Source: Druceiella hillmani
Taxonomy: Eukaryota; Arthropoda; Insecta; Lepidoptera; Hepialidae
Length of the DNA stretch: 64,000 nt
Assembly (NCBI GenBank): GCA_039881145.1
Contig: JAYKKI010000039.1
Location: 17,366,001-17,430,000 of the forward strand
Reading direction: 5' to 3'
Of this stretch, positions 52,368-62,105 are shown piece after piece; the stretch's first letter is position 1, and each line of letters opens with the position of its first letter. Both the position numbers and the translations under genes were made by a program. The notes beneath the pieces are model-generated. The model was not told where the DNA came from, searched no databases, and saw only the letters and a list, made by a program, of their open reading frames with translations.

Positions 52368-55300
52368 TTAAATATATATTATAAATATATTTTGTCCATG
52401 ATATGAATTTAGACTTAAACCAAAGACAAAGATTGGTGAATTTTTTTGAAGTTATACTTCTTTAGGCTCGTTATGAAAAAATGATGAGAGTGAAATTTTA
52501 AGATTCGTCACACAAAAGTTACAGTATGAAGTTGCAGCGGTTGCAGTCTCGAAACAATAGCTATTGGCACCATCGTCGCCTCTGTTCACTGTTTTCATAT
52601 TCATAGTATTTATCCACATGTTTCTAGTGTCTACATTCACACACGTGTTTTAGTTTCATATAAGTGCGATTTATATATGTGTTGATAAATTATATTCAGT
52701 AGTGATTTAAATTCAATATTTTGATTAATATATTTACTATTCGTAAATATTAGTGAAAAAATTGTGTTTATAGACTTTTTCAAGTGCTCCAATATAATTG
52801 AGGTTATCTATCCCTATGTATTATTTAATGATGCCAAAGAAGTATAACTTCTCACACGCGTACATAAGTACACGCACCCTTTTATTTTTTTGGGAAAATC
52901 AACTACATAAAATTTTATTAAAATTTTCTCATATGATGATGGAGAGGCAAATAATATTAATAAAAGGTACAATATTACATACATAAGAATTCTGATAAAA
53001 ACGAATAGAAGACAATGAACAATTTTTACTGACATTAGAAAATGTTTTCAATTGTTTTTAAATCTTAAGACGTCTCCTCTCTGCCATCAAACCAATCTGC
53101 AAAAGTGTCCTTAAAAAATATTTCATAACTTAGTGTAGGTAATATGTTCTGAAAAGTTTCCGACCTCAACGTGAAGATGGGAGCACTCGTAAATAAAAGC
53201 TAGTGAATTTTGTTGTTCATCTGTTGACAGTTACTCACCAAAGTTCCAGTCATTTTGGACGCGCAGTTGTTATGTAACAGTCCTTTGAGTGAGTTGATGT
53301 GAGTGTTTTTGTGAAAATGAACAAAATCAAAATGTCATTAAATATTTGTTTTTGAAAGGCCATACGCCTAAGCAAATCAAAGATGAGTTGGGTTCTGTGT
53401 ATGGGGACTCTGCACCATCATTTACCACAGTGAAATTTTGGGCAGCTGAATTTAAACGTGGCCGTAAGAGCTTGGGAGACGATGAAGTTTGGGACGTCTG
53501 AAACCTGCAACTACCGACGAAAATATTGCGAAAGTTCACCAAATAGTGCTATACGACTGCCGAATTAAAGTGAGAGAGATAGCAGAGGTTATGAATATGT
53601 CAAAAGAACGGATTTGTCACATATTAAATCAACATTTAGGCATGAGAAAACTGTCCACGCGTTGGATGCCGCGTTTGCTCACGTTAGACCAAAAACATGT
53701 TTGAATGAACAGTTCCAACGCTCTGTTGGCGCAGTTTAGGCTCAATAAATCCCGGGTTTTGGTGCCGACTAATTACTGTAGATGAAACTTGGATACACCA
53801 TTATACGCCTAAAACAAAAATACAGTCCAAACAGTGGACTACAAAAGGGGAACCGGCTCCAAAAAAAAGCCAAAACTGTTTTATCGGCTGGGAAAGTGAT
53901 GGCGACTGTTTCTTGAGATAGTCATGGAGTTATTTTAATCGATTATCTTCAAAAAGGAAAAACCATTTCAGGAGCATACTACGCATCATTACTTGACAAG
54001 CTGAAGGCAGAACTTGCGGAAAAACGGCCACATTTGCAGAAAAAGAAAATCCTGTTTCACCAAGACAACGCACCGTCTCCCACTTGGTTGGTTGCCATGG
54101 TGAAAATCCACGAATTACGGTTTGAACTGCTTGGCCATCTGCCTTACTCACCAGATCTAGCTCCATGCGACTTATTTTTGTTCCCTCATCTAAAAATTGT
54201 GCTCGGAGGACAGAGATTTTCGTCTAATGAAGAGACAATCACCTTCGTGAACCATTATTTTGCAGAGAAAAACGCCAGCATCGCTGGGAGAAGTGTGTAG
54301 ACTTATACTACGATGAAACATAAAAAAAAAATTTCAGAATAAATGTCTTCTATCTTTATTAGGTTGGAAACTTTTCAGACCACCCTCGTAAATATTCACA
54401 TTTCAACTGAGAACACTTGTTTATTTTTGTTTATAATTTTTTTTACTATTAGCATATTGTCGCAAAATGACTGTTTTTTTGTTATATTTTAGGTTATCAC
54501 ATATCGAACATTTAAAAATAATTTTATTGCCGCATTGTGATTTATGAAAAAAATGTGGTGCGAAGAGAAAAATAAAATTCCTTTACAAAATTTTACATCA
54601 TGTACATTTCAGAAAAACTAAAAGAAGATTTATAAATTTTGTAAATTATAGTCTATGACCATTTTCCACAAAAAATATCACCTCTATCTTAATATAAAAA
54701 AAAAAAAAAAAACATTCGTCAACTAATTACTTGTTTGAATACATTTAAATGTTGCTTTTACTCAGGATGCATTAACCACGATGATTTATATGAAGCATTG
54801 AAGAGCAGGCAAATTTATGCTGCCGGTTTAGATGTCACCACACCAATGCCCTTACCTAAAGATCATCCGTTGACCACATTGCCTAACTGTTGTAAGTGAA
54901 TATTTTTATTGATTTAAGTATGTATAATAAAATTTAAGGAGGAGTCCTCTTAAATTTTTGTAATTGGATACAATAGTTGCTCACTTAAGTTTAATAATAT
55001 ATATGCAAACTTCACAGTATGAAGCAGATCAACTATTTTTTTTATTACATGTGTCTATTAAGAATAGGTAACTACAATGAAACAATGTGACGATATGTGG
55101 CTGTGTAGAAAAATAATAGTTATGAATGAAGTTAAAGCTAAATTATTATTGATAGAAATGGAGGTATATAGTAAATGATACTGTTATTTAAATGATACTC
55201 CATAAGATATGGAATTGAAAAGAGCATCAAAGATGAAAATTTAATTGAGACTCAGTATTATCTTCTAATTTGTTGAAGGTCTTTTGTAATTCATCATGGT

Positions 55301-55638
55301 AATTTAAAACTAACGGCTAATTATGCTTGGGCCATATTTTTTTATAACCTGTTTCAGAAAAATGTGGTTCGAACATTCCTAACACAAATTTGACACAGTC
55401 ACGTGCAGTATATTTAATATAATTGACAATTATACTTCTTTCATTTTTATTTTTTTTAAAGGACTTAAATTTTTATAAATAAAATAAAATTTTTCATTAA
55501 ATAAATTTAATTTCAGATATACTACCGCACATTGCAAGTGCGACAGTCAACACCCGAAACAGAATGGCAGAATTGGCAGCCCTAAATGCAATACAGGCAA
55601 TTCGTGATGGTCCACTCCTATCTGAAGTTATCTTATAA
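40826..55638 (+). CDS. GRHPR-like D-2-hydroxyacid dehydrogenase, copy C; catalytic Glu replaced
   Basis: Seven exons: 40826-40902, 47241-47389, 48140-48329, 50211-50374, 51290-51454, 54766-54891 and 55517-55638. They give 993 nt, 330 aa, with no stop or frameshift and the same phases as copy B. Cofactor loop [13 protein letters not shown] and YTGRS are intact, catalytic Arg is present in NIARGG and His in PHIASAT. The motif that reads TPEPLP in copies A and B reads TPMPLP here (CCA ATG CCC), so the glutamate that polarises the catalytic His (Glu274 in human GRHPR) is lost. The open frame with this change suggests a retained protein with altered or lost catalysis, or a very young pseudogene. 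Exons 4-5 are closest to copy A and exons 6-7 closest to copy B. Introns carry a foldback element, a TIR element, a mariner and (TA)n tracts. Confidence 0.9.
42660..42830. repeat. GC-richer inserted patch in copy C intron 1
   Basis: About 170 bp with 'gacataaaagagacccagtt', 'ccctgccgcttgttgagcgg' and 'ctgttctggttctct'-like text, unlike the AT-rich intron. It might be a solo LTR or other repeat; family not recognised. No match in copy B at the same place was seen. Confidence 0.25.
43438..43860 (+). repeat. ~400-bp tandem duplication, left unit
   Basis: Parallel with 43945-44280. Shared phrases in order: 'ttcaggaacccatagaagcc', 'ggaaagcaacaattgtttat', 'ccatgatttttgtaagt', 'catgcaatattcgaaactt', 'tttacgataa'-like, 'ttgtaagaggtttctgcaa', 'ctggagcttcttgagcattt' and 'gcttcattttttacgagata'. 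No intact frame. It may be an old exonised or transposon sequence; family unknown. Confidence 0.75.
43945..44280 (+). repeat. ~400-bp tandem duplication, right unit
   Basis: Diverged and partly deleted second unit of 43438-43860, beginning 'ttcaggaactcatagaagct'. It ends just before the conserved intron-1 block. Confidence 0.75.
44335..44540 (+). promoter_or_regulatory. Conserved block in intron 1 of copy C (enhancer candidate)
   Basis: Counterpart of 14330-14525. The two share long stretches such as 'tttgttttgtct', 'tttcaccataatgataat', 'taaaatatatttttatcacc' / 'tctgagagatgg' and 'ttggcaactaataaactggc', while neighbouring intron is unrelated. Several TTATC/GATAA motifs lie inside. Confidence 0.4.
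44690..45070. repeat. Unidentified interspersed repeat in copy C intron 1
   Basis: GC-richer segment. Its minus strand contains 'ttattgtgttatcgtcagaa', then 'ctacacacaactgccaagtt' and 'tcaagactttttattgtaag'. The 'cacacaa-tgccaagtttcaagact' wording recurs in insect interspersed repeats. The open frame 44826-45032 on the minus strand lies in it and is not taken as a gene. Confidence 0.3.
45520..45548. repeat. 13-bp hairpin
   Basis: AATCATTCGTTTT (45520-45532) and its perfect complement (45536-45548) with a 3-nt loop. Confidence 0.7.
46010..46370 (-). pseudogene. Probable mariner-family transposase remnant
   Basis: Minus-strand fragments in changing frames give '[27 protein letters not shown]' pieces comparable with the block between the first and second catalytic Asp of mariner (KV..V..FFD..GI). 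Then come 'VLRNF' and an HHDSTTAH stretch resembling the second-Asp motif HHDNAPAH. No TIRs seen. Assignment is tentative. Confidence 0.4.
47545..47710 (-). mobile_element. Foldback retroposon-like element, copy 5 (5' truncated)
   Basis: In inverse orientation. The family tail is at the left (attgaatatatttggcgtta, 47545), then one complete arm, then a small loop-side palindrome (ttggcaaa/tttgccaa) and a break. It is flanked by a perfect 14-bp target duplication, CAATATCAACTCAT (47531-47544 and 47711-47724). A further partial repeat of the target follows at 47729-47743. The paralogous site in copy B intron 2 (about 19345-19371) lacks the insertion. Confidence 0.88.
48405..48632. repeat. Insect interspersed repeat fragment in copy C intron 3
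   Basis: Contains 'gtgtgtccgttcctatctcc', 'tcacgcaaaaattactggat' and 'caatttgaatgaaactttca', the same type as 20425-20690. It is followed by a long TA tract. Confidence 0.45.
48633..48796. repeat. (TA)n microsatellite in copy C intron 3
   Basis: About 160 bp of TA with some G and C interruptions. The Tyr/Ile-rich open frame across it is a repeat translation. Confidence 0.95.
48830..50210 (+). other. Intron 3 of copy C, A-like part
   Basis: Closely parallels window positions 1-1908 (copy A intron 3) over most of its length, which supports a shared recent origin of this part of copies A and C. No gene. Confidence 0.6.
52311..52380. repeat. (TA)n microsatellite in copy C intron 5
   Basis: TA tract with a few TTA interruptions. 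It lies immediately right of the inferred switch from A-like to B-like sequence. Confidence 0.9.
52448..52851. mobile_element. 404-bp TIR element (MITE) in copy C intron 5
   Basis: Perfect 16-bp terminal inverted repeats, GAAGTTATACTTCTTT (52448-52463) and AAAGAAGTATAACTTC (52836-52851). The interior is moderately GC-rich (gcagcggttgcagtctcga) with no coding motif. 'acacgcgtacataagtacac' follows outside the right end and may belong to a larger element. Confidence 0.6.
53136..54390 (+). mobile_element. Near full-length mariner, defective
   Basis: About 1.25 kb between TA dinucleotides. The 3' terminal repeat is clear (aggttggaaacttttcagac, then caccctcg). The 5' one is recognisable (ctgaaaagtttccgacctc). 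Transposase order: [15 protein letters not shown] and [20 protein letters not shown]; after a frameshift [58 protein letters not shown] (first Asp); [19 protein letters not shown] (second Asp); [17 protein letters not shown] (third Asp, D34D spacing). At least four frameshifts or stops (for example about 53470 and 53702) and a C-terminal deletion make it inactive. It sits in copy C intron 5. Confidence 0.92.
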
Positions 55639-55774
55639 TCGACTACATCTGATAATATTAAATATTTTTGATTTATAACTTTTCTCAGAAGTTTCCAATA
55701 CTATTGTCAAAATTTGTTGATAAATAAATTCAAATTCTTGCTGACTGTGCTAATGGTACTCTATCTTTCTAGTC

Positions 55775-56310
55775 CTTTTTCGGGGTTCCATAACTTAAAA
55801 GGAAAAAAGGAACATTTAAAGGATCACTTCTTTGCCCATATGTCTGTCAGTCTATCTGTCAAGACCCTTTTTCTCAGGAACATGTAAAGGTAATATCAAA
55901 TATTTAGGTCTACGATTCCTTGGAGCTATAAAAAACTCAAACTTCTAAGTCGACCCAGTCAAGAAAGACCCTAAAAATACGGCCATTTTACCCCATATTT
56001 TGACCCTCGCAAATAAATCAAAATCTATAGGGTATTTCCCATTGACCTAGAATCATGAAATTTAGCGAGAAACAAGATCTCACAGCGCAGGTAAAGAAAA
56101 ATTCTAAAAATGGTCAACCCAAAAAGTTATATTTTGAAATAGGCCCGATGTATTTACACCTGTAAAAGATATGGTAGCCAATATATTTATATTGCGTAAA
56201 ATTAATATTTATAAATAATATAATAGGAATATTATGTACCTTTAAATGTTTATAAATGCCCATATGTGTAGGGAACCTGCGTAGTGCGAGTTCTACTTGT
56301 GCTTGACTAC
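55775..56310 (+). repeat. Lepidopteran-type interspersed repeat
   Basis: Begins 'cggggttccataacttaaaa', continues 'gtctgtcagtctatctgtca', 'agaccctttttctcaggaac', 'tccttggagctataaaaaac', 'ctgacc...gggtatttcccattgacc'-type text and ends 'tagtgcgagttctacttgtg' then cttgac. This phrase order is that of an interspersed repeat I recall as abundant in lepidopteran genomes. A shorter relative is at 39860-40500. It starts about 140 bp after the copy C stop. Confidence 0.6.
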
Positions 56311-57049
56311 TTGTGTTTTTTTCTGCCAGCCCAGTAGTATCACAGAAATTTCTATTAAAGTTTCAATGAAAAGTGCTTATTTGAAACATTTTTCCATCTT
56401 CTAGGATACTTTTTTTATGCAGTTACTAATATTTTAATGACATTCTATTGCCAAACTCTAAATGCAGTATTGCCATTTTGTCAGTAATTATATATGTAGT
56501 GTGAATACTAATTTTATGAAGAGGAAAATTTTTTGTTTATTTTTTAGAGTTTGGACACAAAAACTCCAATCGACATAAAACTTTCACTATGATATAATTT
56601 TTAGTAGCAGATGAAAATGGGATACATAATATATTTTCATTTCGTATGACAACAAACAATAAACATTTAAGTAAAGGGAATCGAAATCTACAAGATGCAT
56701 TTTTGTGTCAAACTTCAAAAATCATTATAGCTATTTTAAAAAAATATATGAATGTATTGTGGACAATATGAAAAACCATAAAAAACTTTTTAGTATAAAT
56801 CGGTAATTACTACAATATTCTGTTGTAACTCTATTTTGTTATATCCAATTCATAGAAGTATGTTTGAATTCAACAAACTAAAACATTATAGTTACATCAA
56901 AATAATTATTGAAAAAAGTGTAATTACAGAATTAGCCACATTCTGAAACTTTTTTATAAATTAACAAACAAGCTCCGGGATATGGCTGATTATTAAAGAT
57001 TGTTTTTTTTTAGCATTCCTGAACTCCACTAAAGCATATATAAAATAAT
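56311..57049. other. Spacer C-D, no gene seen
   Basis: AT-rich spacer with no coding or repeat structure that I can name. Some phrases (aaaactccaatcgacataaa, actttcactatgatataatt) resemble copy A intron 6 near 4,430 (aattgacatgaaactttcac), so a small shared repeat may be present. Confidence 0.35.
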
Positions 57050-57760
57050 TTAAAAATAAACTTGGCTTTGGTTTAAAGGAAGTTTAGTGGTGAATTTGCT
57101 CAATTGTTCACAATAAATCTTAGCTGTAATTGTACTGTTAGCTTGAAAGAATTCCCAATGAATAACTCCATTTATGCCCTCAAAAGTATCTTTTGTCCAA
57201 TATTGTATTTTGGTCTAGGTACACCTTTTTCTCCAGCTCCTAGCCACTGGCGTTTACGCTAAAAATTAAGATAAGCCACCCACTTTTCATCTCTCGTAAC
57301 CAAATACTTTAGCCTCTTGTTGGTATGATGGGAACTCAGTAGTTCCAAGCACACATTAGCTCTCCTCTGAAGTTGAAAAGGTTTTAGCTCATGTGGTAGT
57401 CAAACAAAATATTTCCACTTCTTTTCAAAGCATGAAGTTGTTTTTCCATTGCAGTATAAGAGCATGAAAGTAGCACTGCCAAACAACGCGAACTTAATCT
57501 GAGATCTATTTCAGTAAGACTTTTAATTTTTTCTAAATTAATTGTAAGAAGTCTTTTGGATGAAGTTTATCGGACAGGTCAAAATTCCCTTCTTTGAATA
57601 TTTGGAACCAGCGCTTGGCTGTGTCGCATAGCTTCACCCATCGTTGTCTACATATTGTGTGATGCTTCACTGGTTATTTGCCCTAAACAACATTCATGAA
57701 GAAAAGTTCACTTCGTAGTAGTTCCATTTTTAATTTATTCTTTACTCGCCTACTCAATTC
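57050..57760 (-). pseudogene. mariner transposase remnant
   Basis: Minus strand from about 57760 down: 'WFQIFKEGNFDLSDK' (substrate-like N-terminal WF..F..G.F.L.D motif), LQLI-type linker, a degraded helix-turn-helix region, HELKPFQLQRR, 'VTRDEKWVAYLNF' (first catalytic Asp), 'RKRQWLGAGEKGVPRPKYNI', then a degraded IWW-type block and loss of the C-terminal half. Several frameshifts. Similar in type to SETMAR/cecropia mariners. Confidence 0.75.
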
Positions 57761-57961
57761 TAAACTAAACAGAAGGTCGAATACCGCTCTCTCTATACAA
57801 GAAATATTCTAGATGCTTCTGTAACATTCCAAGAATGGATTGAAAAAGTAGCGGGTTTACAAGTTGCCAAGCTAATATTTGTTTGATATTCACCATTTTA
57901 TATCCCACTCGTTTGAATTTCACAATTCTCCCAAAAATTTACATGATTGAACTTGTTTATT

Positions 57962-58010
57962 ATGGTGATTCAACAATTCATAACTATGTTATGAATTGTT
58001 GAATCACCAT
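57962..58010. repeat. Perfect 22-bp hairpin
   Basis: Arms 57962-57983 and 57989-58010 are perfect complements with a 5-nt loop, in the C-D spacer. It could be a small foldback or a hairpin RNA; no further support. Confidence 0.85.
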
Positions 58011-58500
58011 CATTTTTATTCAACTAGTCACAATTCTGAGAGTAGCTTGAAAGCTGCAATCCCAACATAGTGATGTGAATGAATGTAAAACTCATTCCAC
58101 ATTTTATACATCTAACAAAGTTATTGGTCTTTCTTTTTAAAATATGACTACTCATTCATACATTTAGATTTCTTTGACCTTTAACTAATACAGTAGTTGT
58201 TTACAATGACATTACCATTTTATTACCTACTTTATTATTTCCAAGGTTGAATGAACATTATCTAAAAGGTAGTGACAGTATCACAGTTACAGAAAAAATT
58301 ATATATGATCCCTACACTTACTTAATCTCGAATTTTTTGTTTGCATGCATTCACCATCAACGTAATTTGATTACTAAAAATATAAAGTAGTTTCGTCAGT
58401 TTAGAATGGTATTTTACGCTTGTTTGCCACTAAAACTACTAAAACGTCATTTTGCTCTATCACTGTGTTTGAATGAGTGTATTCATTTTCATAATAATAT

Positions 58501-59058
58501 GTCATTATAATAGAACTAGTAATATGTTTAAAACAATTTTACATAGAAATAGGTCATTATGATAGAAGCAGTTATATGATTGAAGCCATTTTACATAGAA
58601 GTAGATCATTGTAATAGAAATACTGATATGTTTAAAGCCATTTTATGTAAAAGCAAGTCATTGTAATAGAACTAGCAATATGTTTGAAGTCATTTTACAT
58701 AGAAGTAGGTCATTGTAATACAACTGGTGAAATGTTTGAAACCATATTACATAGAAAGAGGTCATTGTAGCATAACTAGTGGTATGTTTGAAGCCATTTT
58801 AAATAAAAGTAGGTCATTGTATTAGAACTAGTGGTATATTTGAAGCCATCTTAAATATAAGTAGCTCATTGTAATAGAACTAGTTATCTGTTTAAAGCCA
58901 TTTTACATGGAAGTAAGTCTTAATAGAACTAGTCATATGTTAGAAGCCATTTTACATAGAAGTAGATCATTGCAATAGAACTAGTGGTATGTTTAAAGCC
59001 ATTTTAAATAGAAGTTGGTCATAGTAATAGAATTGGTGATATATTTGCAGCCAATTTA
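58501..59058. repeat. 52-bp minisatellite, about 11 diverged units
   Basis: The unit 'gtcattgtaatagaactagt', then gtatgtttgaagccatttta and catagaagtag, repeats every 52 bp with one short unit near 58917. Units differ at several positions each, so the array is old. No coding. Confidence 0.9.
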
Positions 59059-59539
59059 AGGGGTAAACAGATTGTATGATACATACAAAATATATGAAAC
59101 AAACTGTATATTAGCATGTTATTAGAAAAGCTATGAAAATTTTTATTTAAATATTTATAAAAGCACATAATTAACGATTTTTATTCCAGTTTAATAGCCA
59201 CATTTTTATTATTCACTATATCTCTAATCACCCATTATTTGAAATCTTACTTGCAATGTTTTTTAGTTTCAAAACGAGATAAAATAAGAGTTTTAGTTAT
59301 GCCTGTTAAAATATGTCTGTTAACCTAAAAGTAATTCATTAAGTGTAATCGAAAAGCTGTTATTAGTGATTATGATAACTCATCACAGAAATAAATACCT
59401 ACGGAAGATGTTGCAATTGGTATTTTCATTTTGATTTCGCCTGAGCTCTTTTGTTTCATAACTACTTCTCTAGCTACTCCATATTTTTCCCCGCAACGCG
59501 CAACCCCTTTAGTGCTACTTGCTACCCCCGATAAGGTAA

Positions 59540-60300
59540 TAGAAGGGTGGATTAAAAAGTTTGCGGCATCATACAGAAATACTTAGAATATTGTAGTCGT
59601 ACTACATCATTATATTCACCTATTGTTTATTAGATACTATCTAAAATTTCATTGATGTGTTGCTATTAGTTTTGAGTTTATACCTACTTAATTATTGACA
59701 AGAGATGGACTCCTTAAATATGACTAGAACTGAACATTGTGCTGTTATTAAGCACCCATTAAGGAAAAAGTTAAGACGGAAGGAGATTCATGAAGACATA
59801 ATGCCAGAAGAATCTGCTCAAACATATACAATTAATAAGTGGTCAGCTAAATATAAATGTGGTCAGCAAAGAATTGAAGAGGACTCTTCTACTGCAGAAC
59901 TATCAGTTGCTACTACTGAGGAAAACGTTGAAAAAATCTGTAATTGGGTCAAGAGAGACCACAGATTGAAAATTAGAGAAATATCTTAGATTATGGGCAT
60001 CTCTTACAAGTGAGCTCAAAATATTATTTCCAAGGAACTGGGATTTTCTAAGGTGTCAGCCAGATGAGTATTGAGACTCCTTTCAATTAAACGAAAACGC
60101 CACAGACTCACGATTTTGTACAATTATTTGGGGTCATTTGAATCTGGTTCACAAAAAATTTTAAATATATTTATGAAACTTGTATCCACCACTATACTCC
60201 ACAGTCAAAACAGCAGCAAAAGAACAGAGATGACTGGGCTCACCAGCCCCAAAGAACGCCAAAATGATTTTATCAGCAAGTAAAGTAATTAACTTAAAAA
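59540..60300 (+). pseudogene. mariner remnant, N-terminal half
   Basis: Starts near a terminal-repeat-like 'gggtggattaaaaagtttgc' (about 59545). From 59705 an open stretch gives IKHPLRKKLRRKEIHEDI, TYTINKWSAKYKCGQ, ELSVATTEENVEKI and RDHRLKIREIS, then a stop and 'IISKELGFSKVSAR', a frameshift, and a final region comparable with ..TCIHHYTPQSKQ..GSPAPK.AK.I.SA.KV. It ends about 60300; the second and third catalytic Asp blocks are absent. Inactive, distinct in sequence from the copies at 21.9 and 53.1 kb. Confidence 0.8.
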
Positions 60301-61164
60301 TAAAAGGTATGATACATACTCTTTAAAGTTTTGAAAGCCAAAAATAGGCGACTAATATATAAAAAATATAAACACAGGTTCGAGCTGGGAAAGGGTTGAA
60401 CAAATTTTTGGCTCGACAATCCCCCATTACAAAGCACTAGTTTTTTTTTTTACTTAATAATTTATACCTCTTATGTCTATATTCAGGTTCTCAAAACATA
60501 TAGATTGAAATTTGTACCAAGAAGCTGTGCTTCGCAAATGAATTGACAGAGCCAAATTATAAGGATTATCAGAATGGAAACCCGATGAAAATGATGAGGG
60601 GTTTCCGTCACTTTTTGTGTTCTATAGCAAAACAATAAACACATATAATATACGTATGGTAAAACATTTAAAAACGTTTCATGGAATGGAAGATATAGCA
60701 AGGAATGAAGGATACTCGCTCACATAAGTTCTAATTAAGAAATCTTTATATGAATATATATGTACGAGTGTCAGGTTGATTGTATCATTAATATCTTAAA
60801 TATAGAGTACAAAAAATTAGACCCACATGAGATAAAAACAAAACACACTGGTGTGAATATTATTATTTTGCGCCAAACACTATGCAACAAAGTTCAGTAC
60901 CGAACATAACAGCTTCACAGTCATAACAGACGGCCTGTGCGATACGTGGTTTGTGAGACCAAAGTGTGGTTCCCCAAAAGAACAACAGGAGAAGAAAGAA
61001 TATCAAACCAGTCCGAGCTACCCAAAACCATAATGAATGCCCTTCCCACACTTCAGTTAGGGAAAATAAGCAATATTGCTGCAATCTGGTACATATTTTA
61101 TAAGATCATTTTTACTTTCTTCACTGACATATGAAAGAAACAAAGTTATTGTACTAATATTTGG

Positions 61165-61165
<1 letters not shown>
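60301..61165. other. Spacer C-D, unidentified GC-richer segment
   Basis: Contains short open frames on both strands around 60,860-61,130 and a GC-richer patch (acagacggcctgtgcgatac). I recognise no protein motif. Possibly an old insertion; no gene called. Confidence 0.3.
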
Positions 61166-61221
<56 letters not shown>

Positions 61222-61227
61222 CATTAC

Positions 61228-61271
<44 letters not shown>
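61166..61271. repeat. (TA)n microsatellite upstream of copy D
   Basis: About 105 bp of TA with a few interruptions. Confidence 0.95.
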
Positions 61272-61861
61272 GGTTATATCTAATGTGCAACTCTACATTG
61301 ACACTCTATAACAATATTAAAACATCTAGTCGATGTTACACATCACTAATATTTTGATTTTGGAAATGTTTTACTCAAACAAACGTAAAAATATTTGACT
61401 TGGGAAAGCTGGCAATCTCCTTTAGGCAGTAGTTCTTAAAAACCGTGATTCAGTTTAAATGAATAAAAAAGAGAGTCCATTTAATGAAACATTTTCTTCA
61501 CACAAAGATTTTCAAATAAATATTTAATATATTATATGAATTTTTTAAAGTGATATTCGGTTGTTATATTTTTAAAATTTAGTTTTCATCATGTCATTGT
61601 TCATTTACTTAAAAGGTGTATAGAATTATCTAATAGGTTCACAAACTGACTGCATACAAATTTCACAGTCGTTTTACAGTTTTATGTTGACAGTTAATTA
61701 TTTTAAAAAGTTGCACTCTGTGACATAGTGCTAAAATACGTTATTCACTAAAACGAGGTTATAAATAAGACATAACAAAAACATTAAAAAATTGTGACAT
61801 ATAATATATCTTTAAATGATAATAAGATGGATACCAATTTTTGTTACATGTGTACTTACAT

Positions 61862-62028
61862 ACAGCTTGATAAATTTTTATCATATGTTTTACAACAACA
61901 AAGTTGAAGTTATTATTGTTATCTGACCACAGTTAATGCATCAGTCAAGTTTATGCTTTCCTGCTGAACAGTCTCTCTCCGTAATGTGAATGCATAATAT
62001 AATGCGTAATTTAAGCATTTTGTGCAGG
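61862..62028 (+). promoter_or_regulatory. Promoter and 5'UTR of copy D
   Basis: Shares with B and C: agcttgataa, TTTTATCATATGTTT (TTATCA 61878-61883), TTATCT (61919-61924), initiator-like TCAGTCAAG (61941), CTTTCCTGCTGAACAGTC and 'taatttaagcattttgt' immediately before the start codon. The predicted 5'UTR is 88 nt. Confidence 0.5.
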
Positions 62029-62105
62029 ATGGCAAACACAAGCAAAAAAATTTTAGTGACAAGTAACGACTTTCCAGAGCGTAGCCTTCAGATGATCCGT
62101 GATAA
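62029..62105 (+). CDS. GRHPR-like copy D, first coding exon (gene runs off window)
   Basis: 77 nt encoding [20 protein letters not shown] followed by QMIRDK and a phase-2 donor, exactly the length and phase of exon 1 in copies B and C. The initial strand [11 protein letters not shown] is shared. The N-terminal NTS and the Cys-to-Arg change in PE(C/R) distinguish it. The donor AA|GTATTA is weaker than the AG|GTACGT of copy B. Remaining exons lie beyond 64000, so intactness is unknown. Confidence 0.75.

Noticed and set aside
60863..61134. Opposed 65-73-codon frames in a GC-richer patch
   Set aside because: No motif, no splice or promoter context; likely chance frames in an inserted repeat.
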